Source: Pachyseris speciosa | Lineage: Eukaryota > Cnidaria > Anthozoa > Scleractinia > Pachyseridae | Direction of reading: 5' to 3' | Assembly (NCBI GenBank): GCA_016490735.1 | Contig: JAEMWC010000993.1 | Coordinates: 212,501-276,500, forward strand | Length of the DNA stretch: 64,000 nt | Shown here: one piece after another, positions 11,601-22,100 of the stretch | Numbering within the stretch: position 1 is the stretch's first letter | Layout: each line of letters starts with the position of its first letter | The notes under the pieces: model-generated | What the model was told of the DNA's origin: nothing | The model's input: the letters and a program-made list of their open reading frames with translations, nothing else | Databases searched by the model: none | Made by a program: the position numbers and the translations under genes

Positions 11601-14051
11601 TCTGTTGCCGCGTTGATGCTTGAGAACTCTGCTGAGTGTCATCGCCAGAGCTCATCGTTTCAGGGAAGGTCCGCATTCTATTCTTGAGCTTAAAAAAGGA
11701 CCAAAAGCGTTTAGGCTGCCGCGCGAGATCTGAGTCGAGCGAGCTGAGGTAAGTCTCACGGCTCTCACGGATAAGAGTCTTGGCCTTTGCACGTAACTGG
11801 CGATACTTCTGTTGTTGATGGTCAGTAGGAGATTTCTTTAGCTTTGAGCGAGCAGAGCAGCCTCCTTTTTCCGCAGAGCGTGGATGATTTCACTCGTGAT
11901 CCAAGGCGGGGTGTTTTTTCCTTTAATCTTTTTGGTTGGGATAAAATCCGAGACTGCGCTCATAAATGTGTCCTTCCAGAAAGTCCAGTCAGAGTTAATG
12001 TCGTCACTGTCTTGAATAAGATTGCATAAGTTCAGGGCATCAAGAGCTCCTCTGAGACTGTCAAAGTCTCCATTACGATAGTCGTACACTGTTCTTTTTA
12101 CTCTATGGGTAGCTTTAGTAGAGGCGTGAAATTCAAAGGACACCGTGCCATGGTCCGTGAACACGTCCGATTCTTTTGGACTGAGCACCTCGCATATGCG
12201 AACACGGTCCGGCACATTCGTAATTACGAGATCTAACACTCTATCACGGCGGGTGGGAATAAAGTTTAATTGTGTTAAAAAATGGTCATTAAGAATTTCT
12301 ACGAACGCCACCTCTTTTGTGCCTCTGGTGTTTTCTAGCGAGTCCCAACAGATCTTGGACAGGTTCAGGTCACCACCTATTACCACCTATTACCATATTC
12401 CTAACAGTGAAACTGTTCAGTTGAAACAGAGACAGTACTGTAAGAAAGGGAGTATGGTTTGTACGGTCAGTTTCACGTCACGCAAGTAAAAACTAAAATC
12501 GCTTATCATTCAAAAAATAATGTCCAGAAATTGCGATATTGTAAAAAATAGTAAACAAACTACCTGCCAGTCTCAGGGGTGTGATGGCATATTACAATCA
12601 ACCTTAGTACAAATAATGTTTTACAAATCCACGTTTTACAAATCCATGTTTTACAAATCCACCTTTTACAAATTCATGTTTTACAAATCCATGTTTTACA
12701 AATTCATGTTTTACAAATCCAGTCCATATTTTACAACATGCCGTTTAAAACCGCAGGAATAAAGCCTTCTTCAAATTCAGCCGATAGCCCACTGATACAA
12801 ACACTATTGCGGGTACATAGAGCCATCGCGTGCTCGTGTAATCGATCAACTACAAGAAAACCGCGAGACATGTTCCCACGTTCTTGTCTCATGTGGGTTT
12901 ATTGAAGATACTGACACCTGCATATGCTTTTGCTGTTGTTTGCCTTGTTGGAGAATGTCCAACAAGAAACAAAAAAGTGTTTATGGGCACTCATTCTTTA
13001 AATATCGATCGTGGCGAACGGAAGAAAGATCAAAGATGAAAAAAGAAAAAAAAAGCATGGGTGATAACTCCTCAAACACCGTGGGAGGAGAAGTGGGCGT
13101 TTCTGACAGGGCGTAAGTGACAGACGTAAGATTTCCGAGAAAACAAAGGTTAACTTCCCCCCTGGTCTATGGTGTTACAAAGGGTGATGTAATCAACATA
13201 GCTTCGGCAACGAATTTCGCTTTCAGTTCCTTGAATGCAAATACCATAAATTTTGCACCAGCCCTTAAAATACGGCACAAAACATCGAATTTTCGTTTCC
13301 AAGACCTGTTCTGAAGCAATTGCAGTGAAAAAAAAATCGATTTTAAAAAAGGATTACTCTAAGATTGGCATTTGTCCCCCGCACTTAATTCGAATCCTAA
13401 CCGCTAGTCGACCTAACAAGAAAAAAAGAAAAACAATGGAATGCTTTCACAGCTGATAAGCAAAAAGTAACAATGCCTTACAAAAGGAGCAAGTATGGAA
13501 ATTCCCAATAATATTATTACACGTAGCTCGTACGTTGTTGGGGGAACTGTCGGTAATTAGTCAAGGCATGTTCATTTTCCTGAGGCTATCACGTCATGGG
13601 CTGAAAACAAAGTATGACAAACAACTAAGCAAGAAATTTTGTTCCTCGTCTTGACTGAGACTTTTAAGCAAATACTTCCCAAATGCAATGGCTGTGTGCA
13701 ACGTTTTTTTCTAGAGTGTCTGTCGTCCTCGGGTTATCGTCACACAACTAAAACTCTAGTTCATGTTACTTCACAAAAGAAAAGCTACTGAGCAATACCA
13801 CGTTATCATTTATCAGAATTTCGCAAAACAAAATTTGAAATTTTGAACATTTTGTTTCAATTTGAAACTTTCCCATCTTGAATTAAACGCTGTCGGAGAA
13901 TAACAGCATAATAGGAAAAGCTATTGCTTACACTTACCACATTCATGTTGGTTTCCGGTAAATCATGATGTAGTGGATTCGAAAGCGTCGCAGGAAGGGT
14001 ATGAATTACGACGAACACCGAGAACAGCACGGCAATCGAAGCAACAGACAT
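3599..14051 (-). CDS. Secreted acid lipase (gastric/lysosomal type), copy A, 7 exons
   Basis: Seven minus-strand exons with GT..AG borders: 13938-14051, 7729-8054, 6758-7001, 5189-5344, 4593-4664, 4444-4515, 3599-3829. They total 1215 bases, 404 residues, close to the usual animal acid-lipase length. Exon 1 encodes a hydrophobic signal peptide ([10 protein letters not shown]...) followed by the N-terminal motif PETNMNV. Exon 2 carries the [11 protein letters not shown] oxyanion region, exon 3 the nucleophile elbow AHSQG (GHSQG in most relatives), and exon 7 the remaining triad region, with WLAD (Asp) and WDHLDF (His). The family hydrolyses triglycerides and cholesteryl esters in lysosomes or the gut lumen; in a cnidarian a digestive role is plausible but inferred. 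Intron 1 is swollen by a LINE and a Penelope-like fragment. Copy B at 19185-28747 is a tandem paralogue. Confidence 0.88.
3990..4155 (+). mobile_element. tRNA-derived SINE fragment, copy in lipase A intron
   Basis: GAGAGCAGGGTTGGCGCAGTG resembles the A-box part of a tRNA-derived SINE head. It is followed by a body with TCTACTCTG..CCGAGAG and TTCGGTTTTCCCCTCTCCCC, and a tail of ATTTGATTTGATTTGAT repeats. A matching copy sits at the same place in lipase B (19600-19755), so this insertion predates the lipase duplication. The B-box part looks truncated. Confidence 0.6.
4740..5110. repeat. Degenerate CATCAT/CATCAA simple-sequence tract
   Basis: A long irregular ATC/CAT trinucleotide-rich stretch in intron 4 of lipase A. 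It creates artificial open frames rich in I/H or D/M on either strand. A diverged counterpart lies at 22745-23060 in lipase B. Confidence 0.85.
5500..5887. mobile_element. TTAA-flanked MITE, copy 2
   Basis: Flanked by TTAA at 5496-5499 and 5888-5891, with ends AGGGGCACTGTCACGC and GGTGACAGTGCTCCC. It is a near copy of 2715-3103 and has no counterpart at the same position in lipase B, so it inserted after the duplication or was lost there. Confidence 0.7.
8123..8390. mobile_element. (AT)n-bounded Penelope-like fragment in lipase A intron 1
   Basis: About 145 bases of unique sequence (8195-8335) are flanked on both sides by long AT dinucleotide tracts (about 8123-8190 and 8337-8388). The unique part contains a hammerhead-like fold. 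Lipase B lacks the insertion: its intron reads directly from ATGATGTA into TTTTTCACCATTG. Penelope-like elements are known to carry hammerhead motifs and many favour (TA)n targets; the assignment rests on those two facts. Confidence 0.55.
8249..8296 (+). ncRNA. Hammerhead-ribozyme-like motif
   Basis: In order: helix I strand TTTGC-TAT-GC (8249-8258), core CTGAAGA (8259-8265, fits CUGANGA), helix II GCCGC-AACA-GCGGT (8266-8279), core GAAA (8280-8283), a minimal helix III CGCG, the cleavage-site TA (8288-8289), then GC-GCAAA (8290-8296), which pairs back to GC and TTTGC. The very short helix III is typical of Penelope-associated hammerheads. Confidence 0.65.
8512..8604 (+). repeat. Left arm of long inverted repeat with 15-bp minisatellite
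   Basis: TTTAAAACGGCATGTTGTAAAAT followed by three tandem units of GGATTTGTAAAACAT. It is the inverse of the right arm at 12605-12762. A CR1-type LINE lies between the arms. Confidence 0.7.
8612..8712. repeat. (ATT)n and (TTAA)n microsatellites
   Basis: About 40 bases of ATT repeats followed by about 50 bases of TTAA/TTAATTAA repeats. No other content. Confidence 0.95.
9640..12390 (-). pseudogene. Broken CR1/jockey-type non-LTR retrotransposon ORF2
   Basis: Read on the minus strand, the fragments are colinear. The C-terminal part of an AP-type endonuclease (12386-11838, with [13 protein letters not shown] and FTDHGTVSF) is followed by a linker (11676-11188). Reverse transcriptase follows in 11321-10923 ([26 protein letters not shown]) and 10919-10404 ([13 protein letters not shown], and YADD as catalytic motif). 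The C-terminal part ends near 9975. Several frame changes separate the pieces and the endonuclease N-terminus is missing, so the copy is dead and 5' truncated, as is usual for LINE insertions. It lies in lipase A intron 1, transcribed in the same direction as the lipase. Confidence 0.85.
12605..12762 (+). repeat. Right arm of long inverted repeat with 15-bp minisatellite
   Basis: About seven tandem units of the form ATGTTTTACAAATCC, then CAGTCCATATTTTACAACATG and CCGTTTAAAACCGCAGGAATA. The end is the inverse of 8512-8555. Confidence 0.7.
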
Positions 14052-14199
14052 GACTTTTTAGTATTTTCGTGCCAAAAACAGAAGAGACGGCTGAGATGTT
14101 TATACGACTCACAACAGCTCGGTTGTGAGGCTCGTAACAGAGACTAAACGTCACGTGCTAAGTTGTTGTGAGGTCAGCGCGTGACCTCCTTGTGAATCA

Positions 14200-15440
14200 C
14201 CTGAGCCAAAAAAAGCATTTACTTCGGTTTCACAACTTCCGGGCATAGTCAATCCAATATGGATTGAGCTCCCAGAGGGGTGGGTGGGGGTTACTGAAAA
14301 AAAAAATATAAAACGGGGAGGCGCCGCCCAGAGGTCCGACCCCTTACCCTTTTATATACCATTTTTGACAGAAGAGGTACCCCTTTCGTATACCTTCCAT
14401 TGACAAATAGCACCCCTTTCGTATACCTAATAGACTCTTATCGATAGTGCTAGCACTTTTTTTGGCATTATTTGGCTTCGCGAGCATTTTTTTTTTTTTT
14501 TTTTTTTTACATTTTATCCCAAAAAGTACTGCTTGCATTATTTTGGATTTTCGATTGATTATATGTATAATTTTGTGTTAAAAAGCACAATCTGACTTTA
14601 TTTATGTCGTCGAAAGCCGCATTTTGCCTTCATTTTAGTCAAAGGAGCCGAGGAGGCCTGGGGAAAAGGTTTGATAGGTCAGCGGTTGCCTTCTAGAACC
14701 CAGTCCAGCCAAGGCAGAGATAGCTCGAGAGCGTACTCTGCCATCAATCAGTGGAAAAAATAAGACTAGGGGGACCTGGATGCAAAAAACATAAGAATAC
14801 ATGATCGGATTCAGCAATATCCAGGAGAAGAACTATCAATCAAGGACGGGAAGTTGTTTTGTCTGGCATGCAAGCAAGTGTGATGACCCAATACAACAAG
14901 CGATGATTAACTTCTAGTATGACCCAATAACAAGCGATGATTAACTTCTAGTATCAGAAAACCTCAAACGTTGTGTTGGACTAATGTTGAAAAATGTAAC
15001 GGAAATCTGAAAAATGTAATATTCTATGTTTAAAAAAATCGGAAAAAAGTGAGCATTTTTATGTATCCCACGAGCACTTTTTAAAAAAATTAGCATTATT
15101 TTAGCACTTTTTTGGCAAAACACAAGCACTGCCTTAAGCATTTAATGCTTTTTTACGAGCACTATCGGTAAGAGCCTAATACCTAAAACAGGAAGTCTTC
15201 TTGCCATTTTCATGTAGCGTTCAATAAATTAAAACAGTACAGTCATAACGTATGTGTGTTTGAAATATTTTAATGAAAGGACCTTTTAAATACCTCAAAA
15301 ACAGATTTCCCTACCTTTTCATATACTGCGACTCGTTAAATCCCTACTCTTTCATATACCTGAAGCGTGAAAAAGGCACCCCTTTCGGGCGGAGCCTCCC
15401 CATATAGGTCATTATAGGGAGTGCCCCCCCCCCCTCCCCT
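14200..15440. other. Noncoding repeat-rich spacer upstream of lipase A
   Basis: Contains C-rich/TATACC blocks (ACCCCTTTCGTATACC, repeated with variation at about 14340-14430 and 15300-15390) that look like inverted ends of an old repeat. There is also a poly-T tract near 14485 and a directly repeated AACAAGCGATGATTAACTTC near 14895-14950. No gene recognised. Confidence 0.45.
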
Positions 15441-15443
15441 CCG

Positions 15444-15994
15444 GGATTGAGTTTGATTGAGTTCGGCATTGGAAGTGAACGAAATCGAACTCTCACAAAC
15501 CCAAAATTGGGCAATCTAACTCAATAGAACGTTCGATTTCCGAACTCTTGATCAGGTTCTCAACTGACGTGTTTTTCGTAACCGCAGAAATCCCGTTATC
15601 GAAAAAGCTAAGATTATGTGTGAAAACACAAGATCCTATCAAAACTTCTCTTTTTACTGCCGTTGACAGTTAACATATCTTTGTCTAGTCAGTAAACAGA
15701 AAAACTTGTTTTCGATGGGCTTTCTTGCTTGCGTACAGTAACCAAGCGGGCGGTCAGATCACATAACATACCTTTGTTCAAGCGAATTTATTCACAATCA
15801 AAAGTAATCTAATAGATTGTGTTCGAACTCACAACTCAGTTGAACACAATCTAAAGTATTGAGTTCAATTTGTTCGATTGAGTTCGATTGGTTCGGAAAT
15901 CGAACTCACACAAAGTTCGGTGTTTGGTTTCGTTCAATTGCCGAACTCAATCAACGGATTGCGTTCGATTGAGTTCGATTTCCGAACGTTCGAT
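15444..15994. repeat. Fold-back element rich in TTCGATTGAG motifs
   Basis: The two ends carry inverted copies of a GATTGAGTTCGGCA / TGCCGAACTCAATC type sequence (about 15456-15472 against 15936-15953), plus AAATCGAACTC blocks in both orientations. It is probably a non-autonomous DNA element. No target duplication was resolved. Confidence 0.5.
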
Positions 15995-16814
15995 TGACTA
16001 TGCCGGAACAACGCCGGGACGACGCTTTTCTCGATTTTCGCGGATAGTCTGCGAGCAGGCGGTCAGGGTGGGCGGTCGCGTTTGACTTTTCGCGAGGGGC
16101 GAAGGCGCGATCAGGCGAGCGACAGAACATGATCTTTCCGCGGGTATTTCCTATGACCCAGATTGATTTTAATATCAGAGGAACATCAACAGTACAAGTT
16201 TGTCCTCCCCTAGTGATCATAATCACGAGGGCTGGGAGGCTGTTTTCTTATTTTTAATTCACATGGCAAGAAATGAGGGACATGAGGGGGCGGAATCACT
16301 TCAGAGCAGTCTAGAGAGCTGTCAATTACTTTCTTTCTTTGGCGAGATGCTATTGGATAATAGTTGCTATAGAAATTTGCAGGCGCTTCAAAATAAAAAA
16401 AAAATAAAAAACAGATGGCGTCCCTGTCGAGTAATCTACGGTTGTCTGCAACAGCAAAGAAATAAAGATAATAAACGCAGTTTGTTATCTGGAAAATTTC
16501 CACTAATAAATAAATCGCTTTTTGGCTGTTTAGGTGAAATATCAGACATTCTTGGTGTATGAAAGTGTACTGTACCTCGAACGATCACGGCTAATTGATA
16601 ATTTGATTTCCTCCTGTTTAATTTTCCCGCTATCTCGCCGCAAGGATTTGTTGTCATTGTCAGTCTTTTACCGAGGATTTCTATCCGTAAAAAGCCTGGG
16701 AAAGCGAAGAATGATATAACAAAATGGCCGGCGGTACTTCGAACTTACGTAAACTTGGAACTTGCGAAACGTTCACAGCACTCATGGCGCTTCTATGAAG
16801 ACTTACCTTCATCC

Positions 16815-18232
16815 GGGAGAGTTGAAAACGCTGACCCCCGCTCCGTGGACTACCCACTGACCCCCACTCCGTGGACTACCCCACGGAGTACTCCACGGAC
16901 TACCCTATGGACTACTCCGCGGACTACCCCTCTTACAGTAAAGGAAAAATTGCTTTTAGGCTGAAAAAAAGGCACAAGAGACGTAATTGCGTCAGTCGCC
17001 ATCTTGGTTACCGCCATTTTACTCGGCGGGTTTACCTAAAAGATAGAATCCAGAATCCGGAATCAGGATTCTAGAATCTGGAATCTAGAAAATCAGAAAG
17101 AGCTCAGATTGAGGACAATGTTTGAAGCCAAATGTTTCTGCAAGTGATCGAACTCTACTACCGTCACTGTCTTTCGCCTATATCCTAAGCTGACATCAAA
17201 ATGCTCCTGTTTTGTGTATACCGTAGGTAACGCGGTTACCACTATCTTATATGAAACTCGTAATTCAGTTACTAGGCAAGTTGTTTGGCTATACAATAAT
17301 GTAAATAAAAGTAAGATGTTTATAATTTTTACTTTTCATTTTCTCTGTAACATTCGCAAGTTGATTGCCTTGTGAGTAAGGATCCCTGTACTTTGAACAA
17401 GTTAGGAGTGAGAGATGTATAAGAGTGGTGGCATTTTGATCGAATTTGATCGTAAGTTACACAACCCACCTCGATTAGCTTCGCTACATGCGGGTTGTGT
17501 ATTTCTCTAAATTGTAATTTTTAAATTATTGAAATTAAGGCCAAGGGATGGTGATGATGATGACAGGCGCAAAGCATGGGGAGATTGATCTTGGACATCC
17601 AGTACCACTGGAACGGTCGTTCACAAGTTCAGTGCCAGTAAATGATAAAAAAGGTGCTTGAAATTTTGCTAAAAGTTACTCGAAAATTGCTTGTCGTTTT
17701 CAAAAAGTTGCTCGTTTTGTAAAAGGTTTCTCAAAAGTTGCTCGTTATTAAAACAATTAAGAATACTTAGTTTCGCTTTTTAACTTAAATTTATTCGTTT
17801 CTGCTTATATGCGAATGACAGGTTGTCAACTATTCAACCAACTACTTTTAGCGACACAAAATGTGCACCCGACTGCATGATTTTAATGGCACTCGCCACT
17901 GTATTCAGCATCAACAGTTAGTTAGTCTGGGACTTGGTTTGTTCCTTCCAGTTGACTCTAGATTCCGGATTCCGGTTTCCTAATTCCGGATTCAGGATTC
18001 CAACTTTTAGATAAACCCGCCAAGTAAAATGGCGGTAACCAAGATGGCGACTGACGCAAGTACGTCTCTTGTATCTTTTTTTTCAGCCTAAATGTAATTT
18101 TTCCTTTACCGTAAGAGAGGTAGTCCGCAGAGTAGTCCATAGGGTAGTCCGTGGAGTACTCCGTGGGGTAGTCCACGGAGTGGGGGTCAGTGGGTAGTCC
18201 ACGGAGCGGGGTTCAGTGTTTTCAACTCTCCC
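16815..18232. mobile_element. Mutator-like non-autonomous fold-back transposon
   Basis: Terminal inverted repeats of about 280 bases (16815-17098 and 17952-18232) begin GGGAGAGTTGAAAACGCTGA and end in the inverse. The element is flanked by an exact 9-bp direct repeat CCTTCATCC at 16806-16814 and 18233-18241. Each arm contains a TCCGTGGACTACCC minisatellite and a CAAGATGGCG/CGCCATCTTG block. The internal 850 bases show no transposase. A 9-bp target duplication with very long inverted repeats fits Mutator-like elements; the superfamily is inferred. Confidence 0.75.
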
Positions 18233-18354
18233 CCTTCATCCAGGTAGACTTGAAAACAGTCCATCTTCAATGCTGATTACTGTGGTGAACCGAAACTGTG
18301 ATAGAAAAACAGTTCCATCGCCGCGAACAACATTGTTTTGGAACAATATTTCTG

Positions 18355-18712
18355 ATTGATACCAGGGAATTCGTTCTCTCACGGGCTTGCAAAGTTAGAT
18401 TTTTCGAAGGCGATTCAGCTGGAAAAAGCATTCCGCCATACTTTTTTTTAATACCAACGAAGCAAGCTCAACTTCAAAGTTCAAAACCGTGGCGGATAAA
18501 GCTGGGAAGTGACTAATTTTTGTGTCAAAGAACGACTGTCGATGTCAAGATCAGATTGATACCAGGGAATTCGTTCCCGTACGGGCTTGCAAAGTTAGAT
18601 TTTTCGAGGGCGATGCAGCTGGAAAAGGCATTCCGCCATACTTTTCTTACCAAAGAAGAAAGCTTAACTTCAAAGTTCAAAACCGTGGCGGACAAAGCTG
18701 GAAAGTGACTAA
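18355..18712 (+). repeat. Two-unit tandem duplication, about 198-bp period
   Basis: Units near 18355-18514 and 18556-18711 share TTGATACCAGGGAATTCGTT, GGGCTTGCAAAGTTAGATTT and the end GTGACTAAT, with small differences. No coding function is apparent. Confidence 0.8.
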
Positions 18713-19184
18713 TTAAATTGTGTCAAGGAACGACTATCGATTTCAATAAACAGGATCAGATTGAAACCAATGGAAAAGTCAAAAGCTTAGAGAGGTAGGT
18801 CAAAAAAATTAATTTTCTTCACTCAAGTCTCTCTATTTATGCCCGCCATGTTTTTAGCGTGATTTTTTCAAGTGTCGCTACGAACTGCGCACGCGTGTCC
18901 CTCATTTCTTGCCATGAAAAAGGCGTCCTCAGCTTGTTCTTCGAGCATACGCATACTTTATCTTTGTACTCATTATAATTATCGAAACGAATTTCTAGCT
19001 CTTTCAGATTCATTTTTTAGCATAACAGGCAAGTTTAAAACATCCCTTAAAAAATTGACAGCAAAACATATTTCCAATTATCGTCTGCCGGTTGAGAGTT
19101 TAGCCATTGGAGGTCGGATGTTATAATCTTTCAACATTAGAATGCCGCAAATTAGGTCTCTGAGTCTGTCTGTCGTGTATAGAA

Positions 19185-22100
19185 TCACGGCGACTTGATA
19201 TTTCTAATTATATCCTCGTAAACCACTGTAGTAGCGTCCAGTCCCCAGATGAAGTCCAGATGGTCCCAGTTCTGAATGTACCTGTCGTAAAGCTTGTTGG
19301 GCAAAAGAGGAAGTAGAGCACGCACATCTGTTGGGTCAGCCAGCCAATCATCCTCTGCCCAGTACAGAGCCACTGGTACTGTCATCTCTGTCGCATTGTA
19401 CAGCGGTGGGGTGGGCTAAATGCGAAAGACAAAAATTTTAGGTATAAACTGCAAAACAACATTTAAGAGCGCTTTCCAGTTGTCAGAACTTGCCGAGCAG
19501 ACCAACTATGGCGTCAATGCTGATGCAACAATTTAGACTATTGGTTATTCAGCAGTTCTTCGAATTCCTTTCGCAATGGCACCGAATAAGTACACAAGAC
19601 GAGGGGAGAGCAGAGTTGGCACAGCGGTGAGAGCGCTCGTCTTTCACCAATGTGTCCCAGATGGTTCTCTACTCTGCTCCGAGAAGTTCTTCTGCGGGTA
19701 CTCCGGTTTTCCCCTCTCCCCAAATACCAATATTTGATTTGATTTAATTCTACTTTATTCAGATTTGATTTGATTTAGTCTCCTTCAAATAGCAAGATGA
19801 TCTGTGCTTGGGCTAGACAGATTTGAGACTTAAACCCATTTAATATTTCTTTTTTAGATGATTCTTCCTTGTTATGGAATCATTTCAATCACTTTATTTA
19901 AACGGTTCTATTCAGGAACTGCTTTATTTCAGGATGTGACTGGCACTGTTGGTGTTGTAATACAGTTAATTCTCTTTACATACCAAGCATGGAAAGTTGT
20001 CATTCGCCGGCGAACGATAATTTGCATGACAAATGTTAAAGGTTAATAAAGTGATTATTACTGAAATGTTTTTTAGACCAAGCCCAATTCAAAATTGTAT
20101 ATTCCCATAAAGTGACCGTTCTTGCCAACAAGCTCTGACAAATGGAAAGCACCCTGACGTTAAACACATTCCGTATTTTCTCAATTTGACGCCGGACCCC
20201 GATTAAACGCCGGGTGAAAACTAGTAATTTTAAAACAAACGCCGGGGGCGTTTGATCGAGGTCCCGGCGTTTGTTCGAGGCCCCGGCCTTTTATCCAGAA
20301 AAGGCGTTGTACCTGCAGTCGAACTAACAAGTAATTGGTATGTTCTCTTGAGTAGAAGAACTACAGCATAATGCTACGGTACTGCTACTCAGCTTCGTAT
20401 AAAAAGAGCAAGACATGTTTGTCGAAGAAGAACTTAATGAAATTGTAGTTTACGAAGATTAGCCAGTTTAAACATTCCTATGGACGTTTCGCAAGAAGGA
20501 CGTTGGCGAAGTTGCCTATTATGAACTCAAAACCATTTCTTATTTGTACCCTTCTACTTGCTATGTTTTGTTCATGCACTACTTAATATGTTCTATTTGG
20601 TTTGGTAATAATCATTTTCGGTGACTTGGGGACAGTTTGTCGGTTAGGGACGAAAAGAATAATCGTTCCGCCCCAAGAAACTGCCTCTGGGTCTCGGAGA
20701 ATAGATAGTAGTAAATCCATTTAAAAAGTACAGAAAATTGTACCTTACTACAATAAACGCCGGGGCCATCAGGCCAAGTTTGAAATAAATCTTACTAGTG
20801 ACCAATTGAGCCGGACAAATTTTCCAGTCACCTCATTCCGTCACTCTTGAATTGTATGTTAAAGCTTTTCAATACAAAGTTCTTAACTCAGTTCTTTATA
20901 CAAACACCAAATTATATAAAATGAGTTTCAGAACAAATGATCTATGTAGTTTCTGCAAAGGTCAGCCTGAATCACTAAACCATCTGCTCTTCCATTGCTC
21001 TTTTAAGGAGTTTTGGAGCAGTTCCGGAAGGATTTTGACATTTACTGGTGCATTATTTCGAGCCAAAGAATCCGCCTTTCCCTGCAAAATGTGCTTGTTG
21101 GAATTATCACTGAAACTACTGACCCCTTACATATAATGCTGAACTATTTTACAATAATTGGAAAGCTTTTCTTGTATAATTTGCGAAATTACCAAATTCT
21201 TCCCGACATTCATGGATTTCGAGCAAAAATTTTTTGCAAAACATGAAACTGAAAAAATAATCAGCAGGAAAGACTTCTTTACAAAAAAATGGATACTGTC
21301 TCCTTATCTATCTTAACTCACTGTTCCTGTCATTACGCCATTTTTCTTTATTGTATCTATACTGCATACTGTTATTTTTCTTCGCTCATTAGTTGCTGTT
21401 GTTTGTCCGTAAAGCCCTGGTCAAACGGCGCATGATAGTCGATGATAGTTGATGATAGTCGATGATAGTTGAAGCGCGCGCTTCCGTTTGACCACCAACT
21501 ATCATGCACTATCATAGACTATCATCAACTATCATTCATTTTGAACGTGTTCAAATTCTTCATGATAGTCGATGATAGTTTTTCTCGTTTGACCACGCGT
21601 ATGATAGTTCATGATAGTTTTTGGTCAGCTGTTTTCCCCGAAAATCGGCGGGCTCGTTTAAAATGGCCGCCAAAAGTTCCTCGCGAGGCTCAGCTGCAGC
21701 TTCAGAAATACGTGTTTACATCCAAGATGATAATCATGACAACGAAAACATTGAAGACCAAGATAACATAGGAAAGATATCTTCTGAAGAAAGTGTCAAC
21801 TCGCAAGAATTAGAAGAGACACCGCATCCCTCCAACAAATCGATTACTATTAAACAAGCTGCCGCCCTCTTTCGTCGCGATAAATTCATACTTCTACAAG
21901 TTTGTCTCTCGCGAAGCCATTTTAGTGCTCATTTTACGCGGAAAGAGCCTGGAACTAGCTGCTCGCGTGACCTTTGCTCGCGCGACTGCCGGTGAACTAT
22001 CATCAACTATCATCGACTATCATGCGCCGTTTGACCATGTGAATGATAGTTGGTGATAGTTGATGATAGTTTGGAGAGAATCAACTATCATCGACTATCA

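Noticed and set aside
18298..18716. Two similar short frames with FPYGLAKLDF / FVPVRACKVRF type sequences
   Set aside because: They are products of a 198-bp tandem duplication with no recognisable family and no splice context.
19610..19690. A functional tRNA gene
   Set aside because: Only A-box-like sequence is present, with no cloverleaf; a SINE tail follows, and the same unit recurs in lipase A.
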